From: Magnaporthiopsis rhizophila
Taxonomy: Eukaryota > Ascomycota > Sordariomycetes > Magnaporthales > Magnaporthaceae
Assembly: GCA_003049465.1 (NCBI GenBank)
Contig: PYSS01000022.1
Location: 310,001 to 374,000 of the forward strand
Direction: 5' to 3'
Length of the DNA: 64,000 nucleotides
How positions within the stretch are numbered: position 1 is the first letter of the stretch; the number at the start of each line of letters is the position of its first letter. Position numbers and translations under genes: made by a program. This document shows positions 23,457-33,454 of the stretch, in pieces. The notes under the pieces are model-generated. The model saw only the letters and a list, made by a program, of their open reading frames with translations. It was not told the DNA's origin and searched no databases.

Positions 23457-24443
23457 ATGGGCGGCGGCGGCTCCAAAGAGGCCGGCGGCGTCCCGAGCCC
23501 GTTCCCGCTGGTGGCAAACTTCCAGGACAAGCTCCTGCAGCCGCCCGACGACGACTCGATCCTGCAGACGTGGGTGATGCTGCGTTCGGCCATCGACGCG
23601 CATGCCCGGCGCTTCTACCACTGCGAGCGGGTCCGGCAGACGCGCGAGCTGGTGCGCGAGTCGCTGCAGGCCGCGGGCGTCGTAACTGCCGCCGACGCTG
23701 CGCAGGAGGCTGAGGACCTGTCGACGCTGCTGCACTCGCCGCGGCACCGGCGGCTCGGCCTGCGCATCTGCATCGCGCGCGTCATGGTGTCGAGCATCGA
23801 CCTGCACGGCCACCCGGACGACACGTCGCTCGAGCCGGCCGTGGTCGAGCTGTTGCGCCGGTTCGAGGCCCTGCGGCCCCCCGCGCAGCCAGTCCCCGAC
23901 AAGGACGAGGAGGCGGCCCTGGCGGCCTGGCGCATAATCACCGCCTACTTCCTGCAACCGGGTGCGGGCGCAGCGGCCCGGCAGCAGCAGCCGTGCGTCG
24001 ACGTGCTCGAGCGCGTCCTGATCGTCTTTGCGCGCCAGCCAGAGGCCGACAAGGACGCCCGCGTCGCCGGGCTCGTCGGCCTCGCCGGGATGGCCGTCGA
24101 GCTGGGCGAGAAGATCTTTTGCCACGCCGCCCGCTGGCGCTTCGAGTGGAAGCCTCCCGCCGAGGAGCTCGAGGAGAAGCTGGCAGAGGAGGGCAGCCGT
24201 CGCCGCAGCATCGTCGTGTTCCCGGCCCTGCTGAGGTCCGACGAGGAGGGAACCAAAGAGCGGGGAGGGCTGAGGTACATCATCATCAAGCGCAAGGCCG
24301 TCAGCGCGGGGTCCTTCTTCGACGTGCCCGTGCCTGTGCGCAAGGTGCAGGACAGCAGCAGCAGCAGCTCCTCGGGGTCCGACTCCGAGACGCCAGAGGA
24401 GCCACCAGCAAGAGGCAGGCGGCGCATGTCAAGGAGGAACTGA
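23457..24443 (+). CDS. Uncharacterised helical protein with N-myristoylation motif
   Basis: A 328-residue single-exon protein; family not recognised. The ATG is in a strong context (GGCCATGG). The first residues, MGGGGSK, fit the N-myristoylation consensus (Gly2, Ser6, Lys7), so the protein may attach to membranes. Residues 15-280 are predicted mostly helical and rich in Arg/Glu/Ala, with no membrane segment. The C-terminus has a Ser run (about 300-310), an acidic Asp/Glu stretch and a basic Arg-rich end. A lipid-anchored adaptor or scaffold is possible but unsupported. Codon use is typical of neighbouring real genes. Confidence 0.7.
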   Translation: MGGGGSKEAGGVPSPFPLVANFQDKLLQPPDDDSILQTWVMLRSAIDAHARRFYHCERVRQTRELVRESLQAAGVVTAADAAQEAEDLSTLLHSPRHRRLGLRICIARVMVSSIDLHGHPDDTSLEPAVVELLRRFEALRPPAQPVPDKDEEAALAAWRIITAYFLQPGAGAAARQQQPCVDVLERVLIVFARQPEADKDARVAGLVGLAGMAVELGEKIFCHAARWRFEWKPPAEELEEKLAEEGSRRRSIVVFPALLRSDEEGTKERGGLRYIIIKRKAVSAGSFFDVPVPVRKVQDSSSSSSSGSDSETPEEPPARGRRRMSRRN

Positions 24444-24832
24444 GGTTGTGGCTTCTCGGAGGAACCAAAGGCTATGAGTGTTTCGACCACGCGATTATGT
24501 ACGGATCGAGGCTTTCGGCCTTGTGTCCCACCAGCTTGCTTTGTGTGTCGCGCGATTAGCGAAAGATTGAGATATCGTTCTAGCCTTTTATGAACCTAAT
24601 CAGAAGAACCAATAATAACTGCTGGTCCGTTTGAGGTCCAGCGATAATGTCTTTGCCATCTCCTGCTCTCCTATTACCCAAAGAAGAAACCTAGGCCAAC
24701 CCGCCCGTCTAGTTACACCAGAGACCTCGCCGACACGGAGTTATACACGGCGACACCAATCACCAGCGCAAACAGCAGGGCAAACGGCGGCTGGATACAC
24801 GCCGCCAAGTTCTTGTCCTTCACAGGGTTCTC

Positions 24833-26372
24833 CTAGACCGAAGGCAATAGCCACGTGGTGACACTTTGGGGCGTGACATCGCCGGTCCAGAGTTCGCCCG
24901 ACTGCGTGCTGAGCACGACCCTCATCCTGTTGGAAAACCTGTTCTCCACCACGACGGCGCGGGTCCCGTCCGGATTCATCGAGGCCACGCTTTCGATGCC
25001 CGAGTCCTGAGCCCCATCCGTAGCGCTGCCGTTGTCGCGCAGGATGACCGCGCCACCAGGTATGTACCTGCTATACTGGCCCAGCATGTAGTAGTCAGGC
25101 CGCAGCTCGAACGTGCCGCGCGCAGCGTCGACCGTGAAGAGGCCAGTGCACGATTCACACGACCCTGCCAGGTCGAGGCGAGGGCCGCCGGCCGAGTACG
25201 TGCCCAGAACCCGAGCTATCGATCCCGATGCCCAGTTCCGGAGGGGGCCAAGGGTGAACCACGATGCTTGGTTCCATTTGGTATACAAGTCCGAAGTCCA
25301 GCAGTCAGTCATGTATTGCTTTGTTTCAACCGAGGCCGCTTGGAAGGTTGAAAGAGTTGTCCAGTTTTCTTGCGGAGCGTAGCAGTGCCAGGCGACGGCC
25401 ATGGCAGCAAACCCGGTCCCGTTGAGAACCTTGCGGGCATAGGTTATTTGATCTGTGGAAGGCGGCTTTGACGTTAGTCCTGACAGGGACTCACTTGGGG
25501 CTGCTGCTCTGGACAGACGTGAATGAAGAGGACGGCCGAAAAGTACCTGTATTCTGGTCATTGATCCAGATTTGGGTCCTGAGGCCACTGTTCAGCATAG
25601 ACGGGACAATGTGATCTCGGATCAGTGAGGTGGCATCATCTGCCGAGATAGAGACGCCAGGCATTCCCGGATCATTGTGTACCGGCTCGTTCTGGATGCT
25701 GATGGCGTCGACCTTGACTCCCGAGTTATTGTATGCTTTCAGATATTTGATGAAGTAGTCGGCGAACTGGGCGGAGTACTGATGGTCAAGAGTCCTGTTC
25801 AGCGTCGAAGTCAGGTTCCTGTCGCTCTGCATCCAAGCCGGGGGCGCCCACGGCGTGCCGACTAGGAACATGGACGGTTGGAGTCTCTTCATGTCTTGAA
25901 GCATCGAGACCATGCGGCGGCCGCGATCTCCCAGGTCGAACGACTCGAGCGTCGGGTCAGGCTTGCCGCCATTGTCGGCGTAGGTGTAGGCTGGGGCGAC
26001 CGACAGATCAGAAGAACCGATGGAGTGGCGGATGAGGCTGAAGTTGGCGCCGTCAGGGGTCATGAGTAGACGCAATAGCTCGGCCCTGGACGCAGGGGGC
26101 AGGGTGTTGTAGGCGTCGACCGTCACGTCGGCCACGGTTCCGCCGAACCCCTTGACCTTCTGTCTAAAGCCCTTCTCCGAGTCGTAGATGAAGAGCCTCC
26201 ACTCGGGGTTGGACCAGTTCGTGCTGCCGCCGAAAATCGGAGCATCGACCTTTGTGAAGCGGAGCTGGCCGTCAGCGGAGGAGGCGAAGGCCTCGGCGGT
26301 GCGGTTCTTCCTCTGGGGTGGCGGGGCCGCGGCCGAGGCCAACGCGGCCAAGAAAAGGGCCGAGAAACGCAT
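24833..26372 (-). CDS. GH30 glycosidase, endo-beta-1,6-glucanase-like, altered nucleophile
   Basis: A 481-residue secreted glycoside hydrolase in two exons (26372-25547 and 25452-24833; a GACTAAC branch precedes the acceptor). Signal peptide is residues 1-16. The body resembles fungal beta-1,6-glucanases of GH30 (Neg1 type): GFGGTVADVTVDAYN, FSLIRHSIGSSDLS, AYTYADNGGKPDP, GTPWAPPAWM. The acid/base Glu229 is in SIQNEP. At the nucleophile position, where the family has Thr-Glu-Cys, this protein reads TDC (Asp325, codon 25304-25306). A C-terminal beta-sandwich follows. beta-1,6-Glucan is a fungal wall polymer, so wall remodelling or mycoparasitic attack would be the normal role; activity is uncertain here. 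Confidence 0.88.
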
Positions 26373-27273
26373 AATTCAGAGTGCTATCGGGGGGTTGTTG
26401 ATGTGTAATGCTGCCTTGAAATGCGGTGGGAATTTCGATTCTTTGTTAATGGCGGTGCTATTTGCTTCCTGTATCGACTGCCGGGCTACAATGCGAGTTC
26501 ACTTGACGCCGTCCACGACGGAGTCCACGCAGAAATTCGCGAGGGCCCGATTGAGGGCCCGAATGATCCTCCTTCCTGCAATGCCCAACGATCCATTTGG
26601 GAAGCTGCCGGACATCGTGTTGGGGAGGCGCAGTGTTCCGATTGAGCAATCAATACCAATGACGGCAACCGAACCTTTGGTGGTTCCCGCCGGATTGCGT
26701 CTGGAGGTTAGGGAATTGAAGGCAGGATGGCCGAGCCAACCGACGATCATTCCTTCCACATTAGGACCGCCGCATACATGATGGACCAGGGAGAATCAGG
26801 CTGGGTTAGGGTTGGGGGAAATCGTTTACCCTGCAACGTTCAGTTGATCCCACCTGGCTGCCCGGCTTCTTGCTTTGTCAGTGTCGGCGATGAATAATAA
26901 TGGTCGCATCAACGACTCGATCACGCCATGAGAGGACCTATTGATACGCCGGTGGATGGATGCATAGGCTCGCTCTGTGGATTGCCGCCCTGATGGCCAT
27001 CACATTATTAATGTTGACGATGTTTTGTTCTACATATTTCTTCTTGTCGTCCCAGACCTTAGTCGACACAAGAGACATTCCATTCACCCTCACTGAACCC
27101 ACCACAAGCTTCCCCTGACTCCCAGCAGCCGGGAATCCCACTCGGCACTGCCGAGGACCTCCCCGCACCGTTCAATCCTTATCCATCTGCACTGACGGCA
27201 CCCCGCGTTATTTGTGCATAGCGCCAGCACTCACTGAGAACTACCACCTGTAGTCCACCCATAGCGCGCCACC
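26373..27273. other. Divergent intergenic region
   Basis: About 0.9 kb between the GH30 and oxygenase-like genes. Short antisense frames only. A GGGTTAGGGTTGGGG stretch at 26803-26817 resembles telomeric repeats but is too short to call one. Confidence 0.5.
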
Positions 27274-28170
27274 ATGGCCACGACCAGCGTTTTCCGCTAT
27301 ATCGACAACACCAAGCTTACGGGCAAGGCCTGGACCAAGGTCGACGCCTACCAACCGGCGTACGACGAGACGGAGCGCAGGCGATCCGTCCATGACTTGC
27401 GCGCCGCCGGCCTCGAGAATTTCACCACCGACAACTGCGGCTTCGCCGTCTACAACTGGCCCACCGCCGAGAAGGATTTCACCGACGACAGCGCCGTGCG
27501 GGGCGCCTACTATGCCGACGTCGAGGCCCTTCTGCGTGCCAAGCTGCCTGGTGTCAAGAAGGTTGTCATCTTCGACCACACCATCCGCCGCCGCGTCCGA
27601 GACAGCCCGCGAAAGCCCATCCAGCAGGTCCACGTCGACCAGACCCCAGGCGCCGCCGAGGTCCGAGTACGGCGGCACATCGCTGATCCCGCCGAGGCCG
27701 ACGAGCTGGCAAAAGGCCGGTATCAGATTATCAACGTGTGGAGGCCAATTGGCCACCCAGCGACCGACTTCCCGCTGGCCGTGGTGGACTGGCGCACCAT
27801 CAAGCCCGCAGACCTCATCGCTACTGATCTGCTGTACCCCATACGCCCGCCCGGCGATGACGGTGACAACCGGGGCAAGGAGGTCCTGCCTGAACCTGGG
27901 ACACACAAATCGAGGGAGGGCTATGAAGTCGGGGGCGAGACGTACGCCGTCGCCCCGAGTGACGCGCACAAGTTCTACTACGTCAAGGACATGACGCCTG
28001 ACGAGGCCATGTTCATCAAGTGCTTCGACTCCAGGAGCCAGGAGCTGCCGGGCGGCATACAGGGCCTCGCTGGGATGACGCCGCACACGGCTTTCGTGGA
28101 CCCGGCGACCCCAGCCGATGCCAAGGGCCGACAAAGCATCGAGGTGCGATGCTTGGTATTTTACGATTGA
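27274..28170 (+). CDS. asaB/CmcJ-like putative non-haem iron oxygenase
   Basis: A 298-residue single-exon protein of the fungal asaB / GA4-desaturase-like / 7-alpha-cephem-methoxylase P8-chain (CmcJ-like) group. Diagnostic segments: VVIFDHTIRRR, QQVHVDQTPGAAEVRVRRH (His120-x-Asp122, the likely iron-binding pair), YQIINVWRPIGHPATDFPLA, VVDWRTI, FYYVKDMTPDEAMFIKCFDS and PHTAFVDPATP. The length is typical. Members occur in secondary-metabolite clusters and act, or are thought to act, as hydroxylases or methoxylation partners; the substrate is unknown and no cluster backbone is nearby. Start is at an ATG in a CACCATGG context. Confidence 0.88.
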   Translation: MATTSVFRYIDNTKLTGKAWTKVDAYQPAYDETERRRSVHDLRAAGLENFTTDNCGFAVYNWPTAEKDFTDDSAVRGAYYADVEALLRAKLPGVKKVVIFDHTIRRRVRDSPRKPIQQVHVDQTPGAAEVRVRRHIADPAEADELAKGRYQIINVWRPIGHPATDFPLAVVDWRTIKPADLIATDLLYPIRPPGDDGDNRGKEVLPEPGTHKSREGYEVGGETYAVAPSDAHKFYYVKDMTPDEAMFIKCFDSRSQELPGGIQGLAGMTPHTAFVDPATPADAKGRQSIEVRCLVFYD

Positions 28171-29003
28171 GGTAGTGGAGAGTTGGCGAGCAATGTTGAC
28201 CGCCTGATTGATTTGTGGCCTGCGGCGCATTTCGCGTACGTGCAATAATCGGAATGTACGGGCTAGAAAAATGGGATTATTTCCTGTATTCATCTCGTCT
28301 GATCTGCGGTGCGTGCTGATAAATACGTGCCCAGCAGAAGCGATGGCTCACAACGGCCGCTGCCGAGAGTGGTGGTATCGGCAAGTCAACGGCGCGGTCG
28401 GTGTTGTCTGGGTAGCACTGCTAGGGGACCAGGGGGCAGATGGCCTCTGCCCTCTCGGATCACACCTGGCGCCCTTCGTTTGTGGGTCCGATGGTTGGGT
28501 AAAGCGCCCGAAGCTCATTAGCCCAGGGTATGGTCACCCCACAGGCTCCTCCTGAAGTGGACGGTTGAGCAGGGGCCTTTTGATGAGCAGGGCCCCCCCA
28601 AGTCCGCGTTCGATAGCACCCTTCTCGCTGGCGATAGCCCGGAAACTCTCAAAAAGCCGCATCGCGAACGAACGGTCGTGACGAGGGGCCTGGTCGACGC
28701 ACCTGTGCGTGATGGAGGTGTGGGTGGGCGCGTCTGTCGGTGTGCGTTGCCCCCTCCTTCTCGCTTGCCAGCAGGCTAATTATATCTTGGGGGACCGTTG
28801 CTCGCAGTGAGGCCTTTCATTAGCCGTCTGCTTCCTCTGCCCTACTGCCCTACAAGATCTTGAGCATCCCGAGTTGCGGGATTGATCTGCATTCATAGGG
28901 CCCAAAGGGAACCGGCTGGAGGAGAAGGCCACCAACCGACTCAGGAATCCTTTCAGGGCTCATCCTAGCCGCTTTCCTCACTCTAACCGCCCGGCCGCCC
29001 AGC
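28171..29003. other. Intergenic region
   Basis: About 0.8 kb between genes on the same strand; no coding signal seen. A TATATC-like stretch is at about 28780. Confidence 0.5.
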
Positions 29004-31136
29004 ATGCTTCTCTCCCCGCTTACATACAAACCCCAAAGCCCGCCACGCCGATCAAGACAAGAACCTACTCCGGCTCCCGTGCCCCATTCCCCGACAAAGG
29101 AAGCCAGGCCAGCTGCGGGAACCCAGCCCCAAGGACAAGTCACGGCGGATCTTGCGACTCTGGCGCCATTGACCTACAAGCCCGAATCGTCCGCACGCCG
29201 CTTAACGCGGGAGCCCGACACCGCCACGGAGCCTCGTTCACCAACAAAGAAAGCTGAGAAGGCTTCAGTGCCCGAATCCCGGCCGCGAGTGATCGCAGAT
29301 GTTGGGACTCTCGCACCGTTGACGTACAAACCCGAGTCCACTGCACGCAGTCAAAGACAAGAGCCCGTTGCCGCGCCCGTTGCCGCGCCCGCGCCTCGCT
29401 CCCCGCGACCGGAAACGAGGGCTGCCACCGAGACCCAGCTCGAACGAACCCCAGCCGGGCCGGAGCTTCAGTCTCTCGCTCCGCTTACGTACAAGCTTGA
29501 GGCTCCTGCACCTCGGTTGAGAAAAGAATCGGTGGTCACCACCGAGGCTCGATCGCCGCAAAAGGCAGCCAGGACTGCTGGGGAGACTCAGGCACAACGG
29601 AGGGAACCACATGCAGAAATTCAGTCGCTCGCGCCGCTCACATACAAGCCTGCATCTCCTCCACGCCGTCTCAGAAAGGAGCACAGGGCTATCTCCGAGA
29701 CTCGCGCCCAACAGCAGGAAGTTCGGGCGGAGGCGGAGACCCGACCCCAGCAACAGGATGTAAGGACGGCTACGGGACCCCAATCCCCGCGAAAGCAATC
29801 CGTGGTCGCCCCAGAGCCTCCATCCCCCAGACGGCAACCTTGGTCTGCCACAGAGGCTCGCTTTCCACGGCAGCACATTGCCACTCCAACGGAAGCTCGT
29901 TTCCCGCGGCATCGCAGTGATACGCCCACAGAGTCAAGGTTCCCGCGAAAGGAAACCAGAGCAGCCATTGTCGCTCAGTCATATCGACAGGAAGCCAGGA
30001 CGTCGGCTGTACCTGGCTCCTTGCGGCAGGATGCCAGGGCATCCACATTCCCAACCCCTGCCCGACAGGACGCCAGGATATCGGCGCTGCCCGGAACCCT
30101 GCGACATGACGTCTCCTCAGCCGCTCCAATGACCCGGACACGCAATACGAGCGCGCTGCGGCTCGACATTCCGCGCAGTCACCTTCCCATTTCTCGCTTT
30201 AGCCCCGGACCACGATCTGGCTCCCCTTCCACGCCCTGCGCGAGCGGCAGCACGACACCAGTTCTAGCAGTCCGACCGAGCCGCTCGAACGATGCATTAT
30301 CCAGACCGACTCGCCGCCAGGCATCCCCGGACTCTGCTATCAGCCTAGGATCGGTTGCCTCGGCCGGCGGACGGATGGACAGCCAGCACCAGCATTACGA
30401 GCGCAGCTCCATGCTCAAGAGTGCTTCATGTCACACACTGAGGAGCGCCTTCAACGAGCTCGAGCGCGGGCGAACACAAAGGGGCACTGGGGAGAGCACG
30501 CTGGAGACGGAGCAGCCTGCAATTCACGTGACGGGCACGGCACCGAGGGCGGCAATCCACGGCCACGACAGGACAGGAACAGAGGACAACACTTCCGAGG
30601 CACGGCGGGTTGTGTCGGCAGAGGCAAGGGTTGTTCGACCGCCGTCGTGGTTCCCTGCGCTGAAGAAGGCCGTCTCGATGGAAGGGCCGAGGCTATACCT
30701 GGGTGGCCGTTTCATGCAATGCGACATAATCGAGGAGGGCCAGGGGCACAAGGACACCGACGCCCACAGCATCAGGGTCACCAAGAGCGTCAACAATCTC
30801 GGCCAGGCGGCGCGGACCATCAACCACAGAGTACGGACGTCGGATAGCAAGCACTCGCATATTGATCAAATCGGCCACCAGCCGCGACCGTCTGAGGGAA
30901 GAGAGCGGATGGTTGAGTACCAGCCACCGACGTCGGATAGGCGGTCTGCGGCTGCAGCTGAGAGAAAGGACAGCATCGATCGGGTGGGAGCAGGGGGACG
31001 CGGCAGCAGCAGCGGCAGCGAGCCCAGAGGAAGCCAGAGCCCACCTAGCCGGAGCGCCCAGGACCTGGCCCGCCGTCGGAGGCCGGTGGATCCGGAGGAG
31101 AGAGACAAGCGGGGAAGGAGCTGGCTGGATCTGTGA
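29004..31136 (+). CDS. Disordered repeat protein with LTYKP motifs
   Basis: A 710-residue single-exon protein, not recognised. It is low in hydrophobics and rich in Arg, Pro, Ser, Glu and Ala, so probably intrinsically disordered. Residues 4-265 hold five copies of a roughly 50-residue unit opened by (S/A)PLTYK(P/L), with the motif tyrosine at 8, 58, 108, 163 and 214, followed by Pro/Arg-rich and RSP(T/Q)K segments. Residues 283-375 hold about seven 13-residue units (TEARFPR, later RQDAR). The C-terminal half has Ser/Arg-rich stretches and two better-ordered patches, SSMLKSASCHTLRSAFNELE and PRLYLGGRFMQCDIIEEG. No signal peptide or membrane segment is seen; the Arg/Ser-Pro content suggests a phosphorylated cytoskeletal, nuclear or scaffold protein, which is inference. 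An upstream exon cannot be excluded. Confidence 0.72.
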   Translation: MLLSPLTYKPQSPPRRSRQEPTPAPVPHSPTKEARPAAGTQPQGQVTADLATLAPLTYKPESSARRLTREPDTATEPRSPTKKAEKASVPESRPRVIADVGTLAPLTYKPESTARSQRQEPVAAPVAAPAPRSPRPETRAATETQLERTPAGPELQSLAPLTYKLEAPAPRLRKESVVTTEARSPQKAARTAGETQAQRREPHAEIQSLAPLTYKPASPPRRLRKEHRAISETRAQQQEVRAEAETRPQQQDVRTATGPQSPRKQSVVAPEPPSPRRQPWSATEARFPRQHIATPTEARFPRHRSDTPTESRFPRKETRAAIVAQSYRQEARTSAVPGSLRQDARASTFPTPARQDARISALPGTLRHDVSSAAPMTRTRNTSALRLDIPRSHLPISRFSPGPRSGSPSTPCASGSTTPVLAVRPSRSNDALSRPTRRQASPDSAISLGSVASAGGRMDSQHQHYERSSMLKSASCHTLRSAFNELERGRTQRGTGESTLETEQPAIHVTGTAPRAAIHGHDRTGTEDNTSEARRVVSAEARVVRPPSWFPALKKAVSMEGPRLYLGGRFMQCDIIEEGQGHKDTDAHSIRVTKSVNNLGQAARTINHRVRTSDSKHSHIDQIGHQPRPSEGRERMVEYQPPTSDRRSAAAAERKDSIDRVGAGGRGSSSGSEPRGSQSPPSRSAQDLARRRRPVDPEERDKRGRSWLDL
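29013..29798 (+). repeat. About 150-bp coding repeats encoding LTYKP units
   Basis: Five degenerate units; spacings between successive motif tyrosines are 50, 50, 55 and 51 residues. Synonymous and non-synonymous differences are scattered, so the duplication is old. Confidence 0.8.
29850..30128 (+). repeat. 39-bp coding minisatellite (13-residue units)
   Basis: About seven 39-bp units. The first three begin TEARFPR or TESRFPR at residues 283, 296 and 309; the last four, from residue 324, are spaced by 13 and carry (R)Q(D/E)AR. The unit period is exact although the sequence has drifted. Confidence 0.75.
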
Positions 31137-31338
31137 CGGGAAGAGGGGTTGCCAGAAGGGTGAGGGATGCTGCGAGGTCCGTAGCGGCCGGGGAGGGTTC
31201 AGCCCTCAACGACTTAATGTATAACATGTTCTCATTTGTAGCCTCCAGGTCGTCCACAGGTCTGTGCCACCCTGGTCCCGAGGGTCTCTTCCACAATACA
31301 ACCGACATCCTTAATGCATGTCGTGCGAACCAAAGTAG

Positions 31339-32563
31339 CACCAACAACCACACCCAAGAAGGTCGCCGGTGTTCTACTGTGCCTCTGAAAACCCCAACCC
31401 CAAGCACCTGCTGCTGATGGCCGGCGCCACTTACAAGCCTCCACCCTTGCCGGGCGGGTAAGTTGTCTGCCGGGCGCTCAGCCCACTTCTCCGTGGGTTT
31501 TAATATGCCAACGTGCAGACCGTAGCCGCCAGCAGCGTGCTCGGCCTGGCCCCCACGAAGCATACGAACGCAGGTCGTCGAGCCCAGCCTAGGCGCAGCA
31601 GCCCCCAAGGCACCTCCCTAAATGCAGCCCGCCCTGTGCTATTATTGATGCCGACGGTTGACCCAGCCCGCCAGCCAAGTCGCCGCCAACTTACTACAGT
31701 GGGAAGATGCATACGCGGGTCCGGCCAACGCCCCGGCCAGATGCATGGGTTGGTGACTGCTGAGCATCGAGCTTCTGTGTTTATTTTTGAGGCTCGTTTT
31801 TTACGATAAGGAGGGAGGGCCAGTAGCTGGAAGATGTATTGCTGTTAGACAGGTAGAGATGTGCTCTCGTCTTTGTTGCTTATAAGGAGAGACGCATGCG
31901 GCGGCGGATAGCCATCAACCTCGACATCACGAGCCATCACCAGCATAACCAGCATCATTTCCACCATCTCCATCACTGTTTAATGCCCGTCTTCGCAAAT
32001 TTCCACTCCAAAAACACGTCGCCACCCACCACCACCCACAACGAAGGCAATTGTTTTCGCCGCCGCGCTCACCACATTCATCCCCAGGGTTCTGGGCTAA
32101 AAGCACCCGCAGACCGTCCTCGGAGGCGTAAGTCTGCCCCTTTATCCTTACCCAAGCATTACCCAGATCCCCCCTCGTTCCAAGTTTTTACACTAACATA
32201 ACCCATTTCTTTTTCTTCTTTTTTTTTTTTACTTTCCCAACTAGTATTGCCGCCGTACCAAGTCTCCGCCGGGTAGACACGAACGCGTCATCACCAGCAC
32301 CCAGGCAAACTGGGTCCATTCCCCTGCCCAACGACGGGTGAGGCCTGGAAGGCCGACGGCGATGATTCTCTGGTTTATCGAGGGGTACGTTCACCCGTTT
32401 CTACGGGGCCTGATTCTTAGTATTTTTTTTTTCGCCCAACAGCAACTAACATTCCCGCCTGTCAATCAAAATTTCCCAGTGCGAATTCGTGGGGGGCGAA
32501 TGCATATTCACCACAAACGAGCCCAAAAAAACCCCCACGTACGCTGATTGCGCTGCCTATCTA
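31339..32563 (+). CDS. Candidate multi-exon gene, incompletely resolved
   Basis: Coding-like segments flanked by good splice sites suggest an unrecognised spliced gene. Segment a, 31339-31457, follows a TAG acceptor, reads NPNPKHLLLMAGATYKPPPL and ends at GTAAGT. A second segment ends at a GTAAGT at 32128; its intron (to 32244) has CTAAC, a T-tract and CTAG. The exon 32245-32337 reads SLRRVDTNASSPAPRQTGS and ends at GTGAGG; the next intron has CTAAC 25 nt before its CAG/ acceptor at 32479, and the last exon ends at TAG 32561-32563. Phases agree for the last three segments. The start and the link from segment a are not resolved, and some pieces could be untranslated. Function unknown. Confidence 0.33.
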
Positions 32564-32712
32564 GGGCCGTCCAGGCCGGTCCACGAGCTGTTCATCCCTC
32601 TAGCTGTTGAGATAAGTGATGGTCGATTCACGCTTTTGTAGACCCCAGACCCCTTTCAGCAACTCCTCCAAAACTGTCCAAACCCCATAAGAACAATAGC
32701 GAGGCTGAACCG

Positions 32713-32937
32713 ATGGCGTCATTGCAGATCAGCGGCCGCCCGCCGAGCGAGATCAATAATCCACAGGGAAACGGCAACGGCCAGCAGGTCAAGGGCAACG
32801 GCCAGCAGAGAAAGGGCAATAGCCAACAGGGAAAAGGCAACAGCCAGCCGAAACAGGAAAAAGGAAACACCCCGCAGACCAAGGCAACCAAGAAGAACAG
32901 GCGGCGGGGTAACATGAGAAGGGGCAGCAGGATCTGA
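32713..32937 (+). CDS. Possible small Gln/Asn/Lys-rich protein
   Basis: A 74-codon frame that contains a heptapeptide array and ends in a basic KKNRRRGN tail. It may be a short disordered protein, or the first part of a longer one: just downstream another frame (to 33154) reads TEEAGFAILFLGLEQLSALS, which looks coding. The reverse strand is also open across the array, but that is a by-product of repeat composition. No homologue recognised. Confidence 0.25.
   Translation: MASLQISGRPPSEINNPQGNGNGQQVKGNGQQRKGNSQQGKGNSQPKQEKGNTPQTKATKKNRRRGNMRRGSRI
32776..32865 (+). repeat. 21-bp tandem repeat encoding NGQQxKG heptapeptides
   Basis: Units start at 32776, 32797, 32818 and 32839, the last extended by two codons. 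They read Asn-(Gly/Ser)-Gln-(Gln/Pro)-x-Lys-Gly on the plus strand. Confidence 0.75.
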
Positions 32938-33454
32938 TGCCATATCGTCGGCGGGAAAGATCAGATTGTCCAAGACGGCAACGGAAGAGGCTGGATTTGC
33001 CATTCTGTTTCTCGGGCTCGAGCAACTATCGGCACTCTCTGGGGATGATGCCCGATGGCTTTTGTGTAAACTGCTGAGGTGGCTGTTCAGCATTGCCGCA
33101 GCGTGGCCGGTTAGAGGCGTACTGGCGTATCGGGCGAGCTCGTTCTCTATTTAGAAGGCGTACTAGGATGTATACGCGTACCGTGAGGAATACCAATTCG
33201 ATGATCCTCTTTTTTGACCGTGTTCCGATATGCACAGCACACCTTAGGGCGAGTCCCAGACCACGTATTTGTATGTTTTTTGTTTAAACCTCTGCTTTCT
33301 TTTGGTTTTTGACTTTTTCAGTACGGTTGGCTGCTGCCGCAATAAGCATAATCAGGGGCCTTGGAATAATAAATTACTTTTGGATTTTCTTTTTTGGAAA
33401 AAAAAAAAACACATGTCTTGGACATTGACGTACTTGGCGTAACAAGCCACGAGC

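Noticed and set aside
18681..28170. Secondary-metabolite cluster joining the O-methyltransferase and the asaB-like gene
   Set aside because: No synthase, P450 or dedicated transporter lies between them, and the intervening genes are unrelated.
32628..32915. Very hydrophobic minus-strand frame (membrane protein?)
   Set aside because: It is the reverse reading of the NGQQxKG array; hydrophobicity is a by-product of the repeat.
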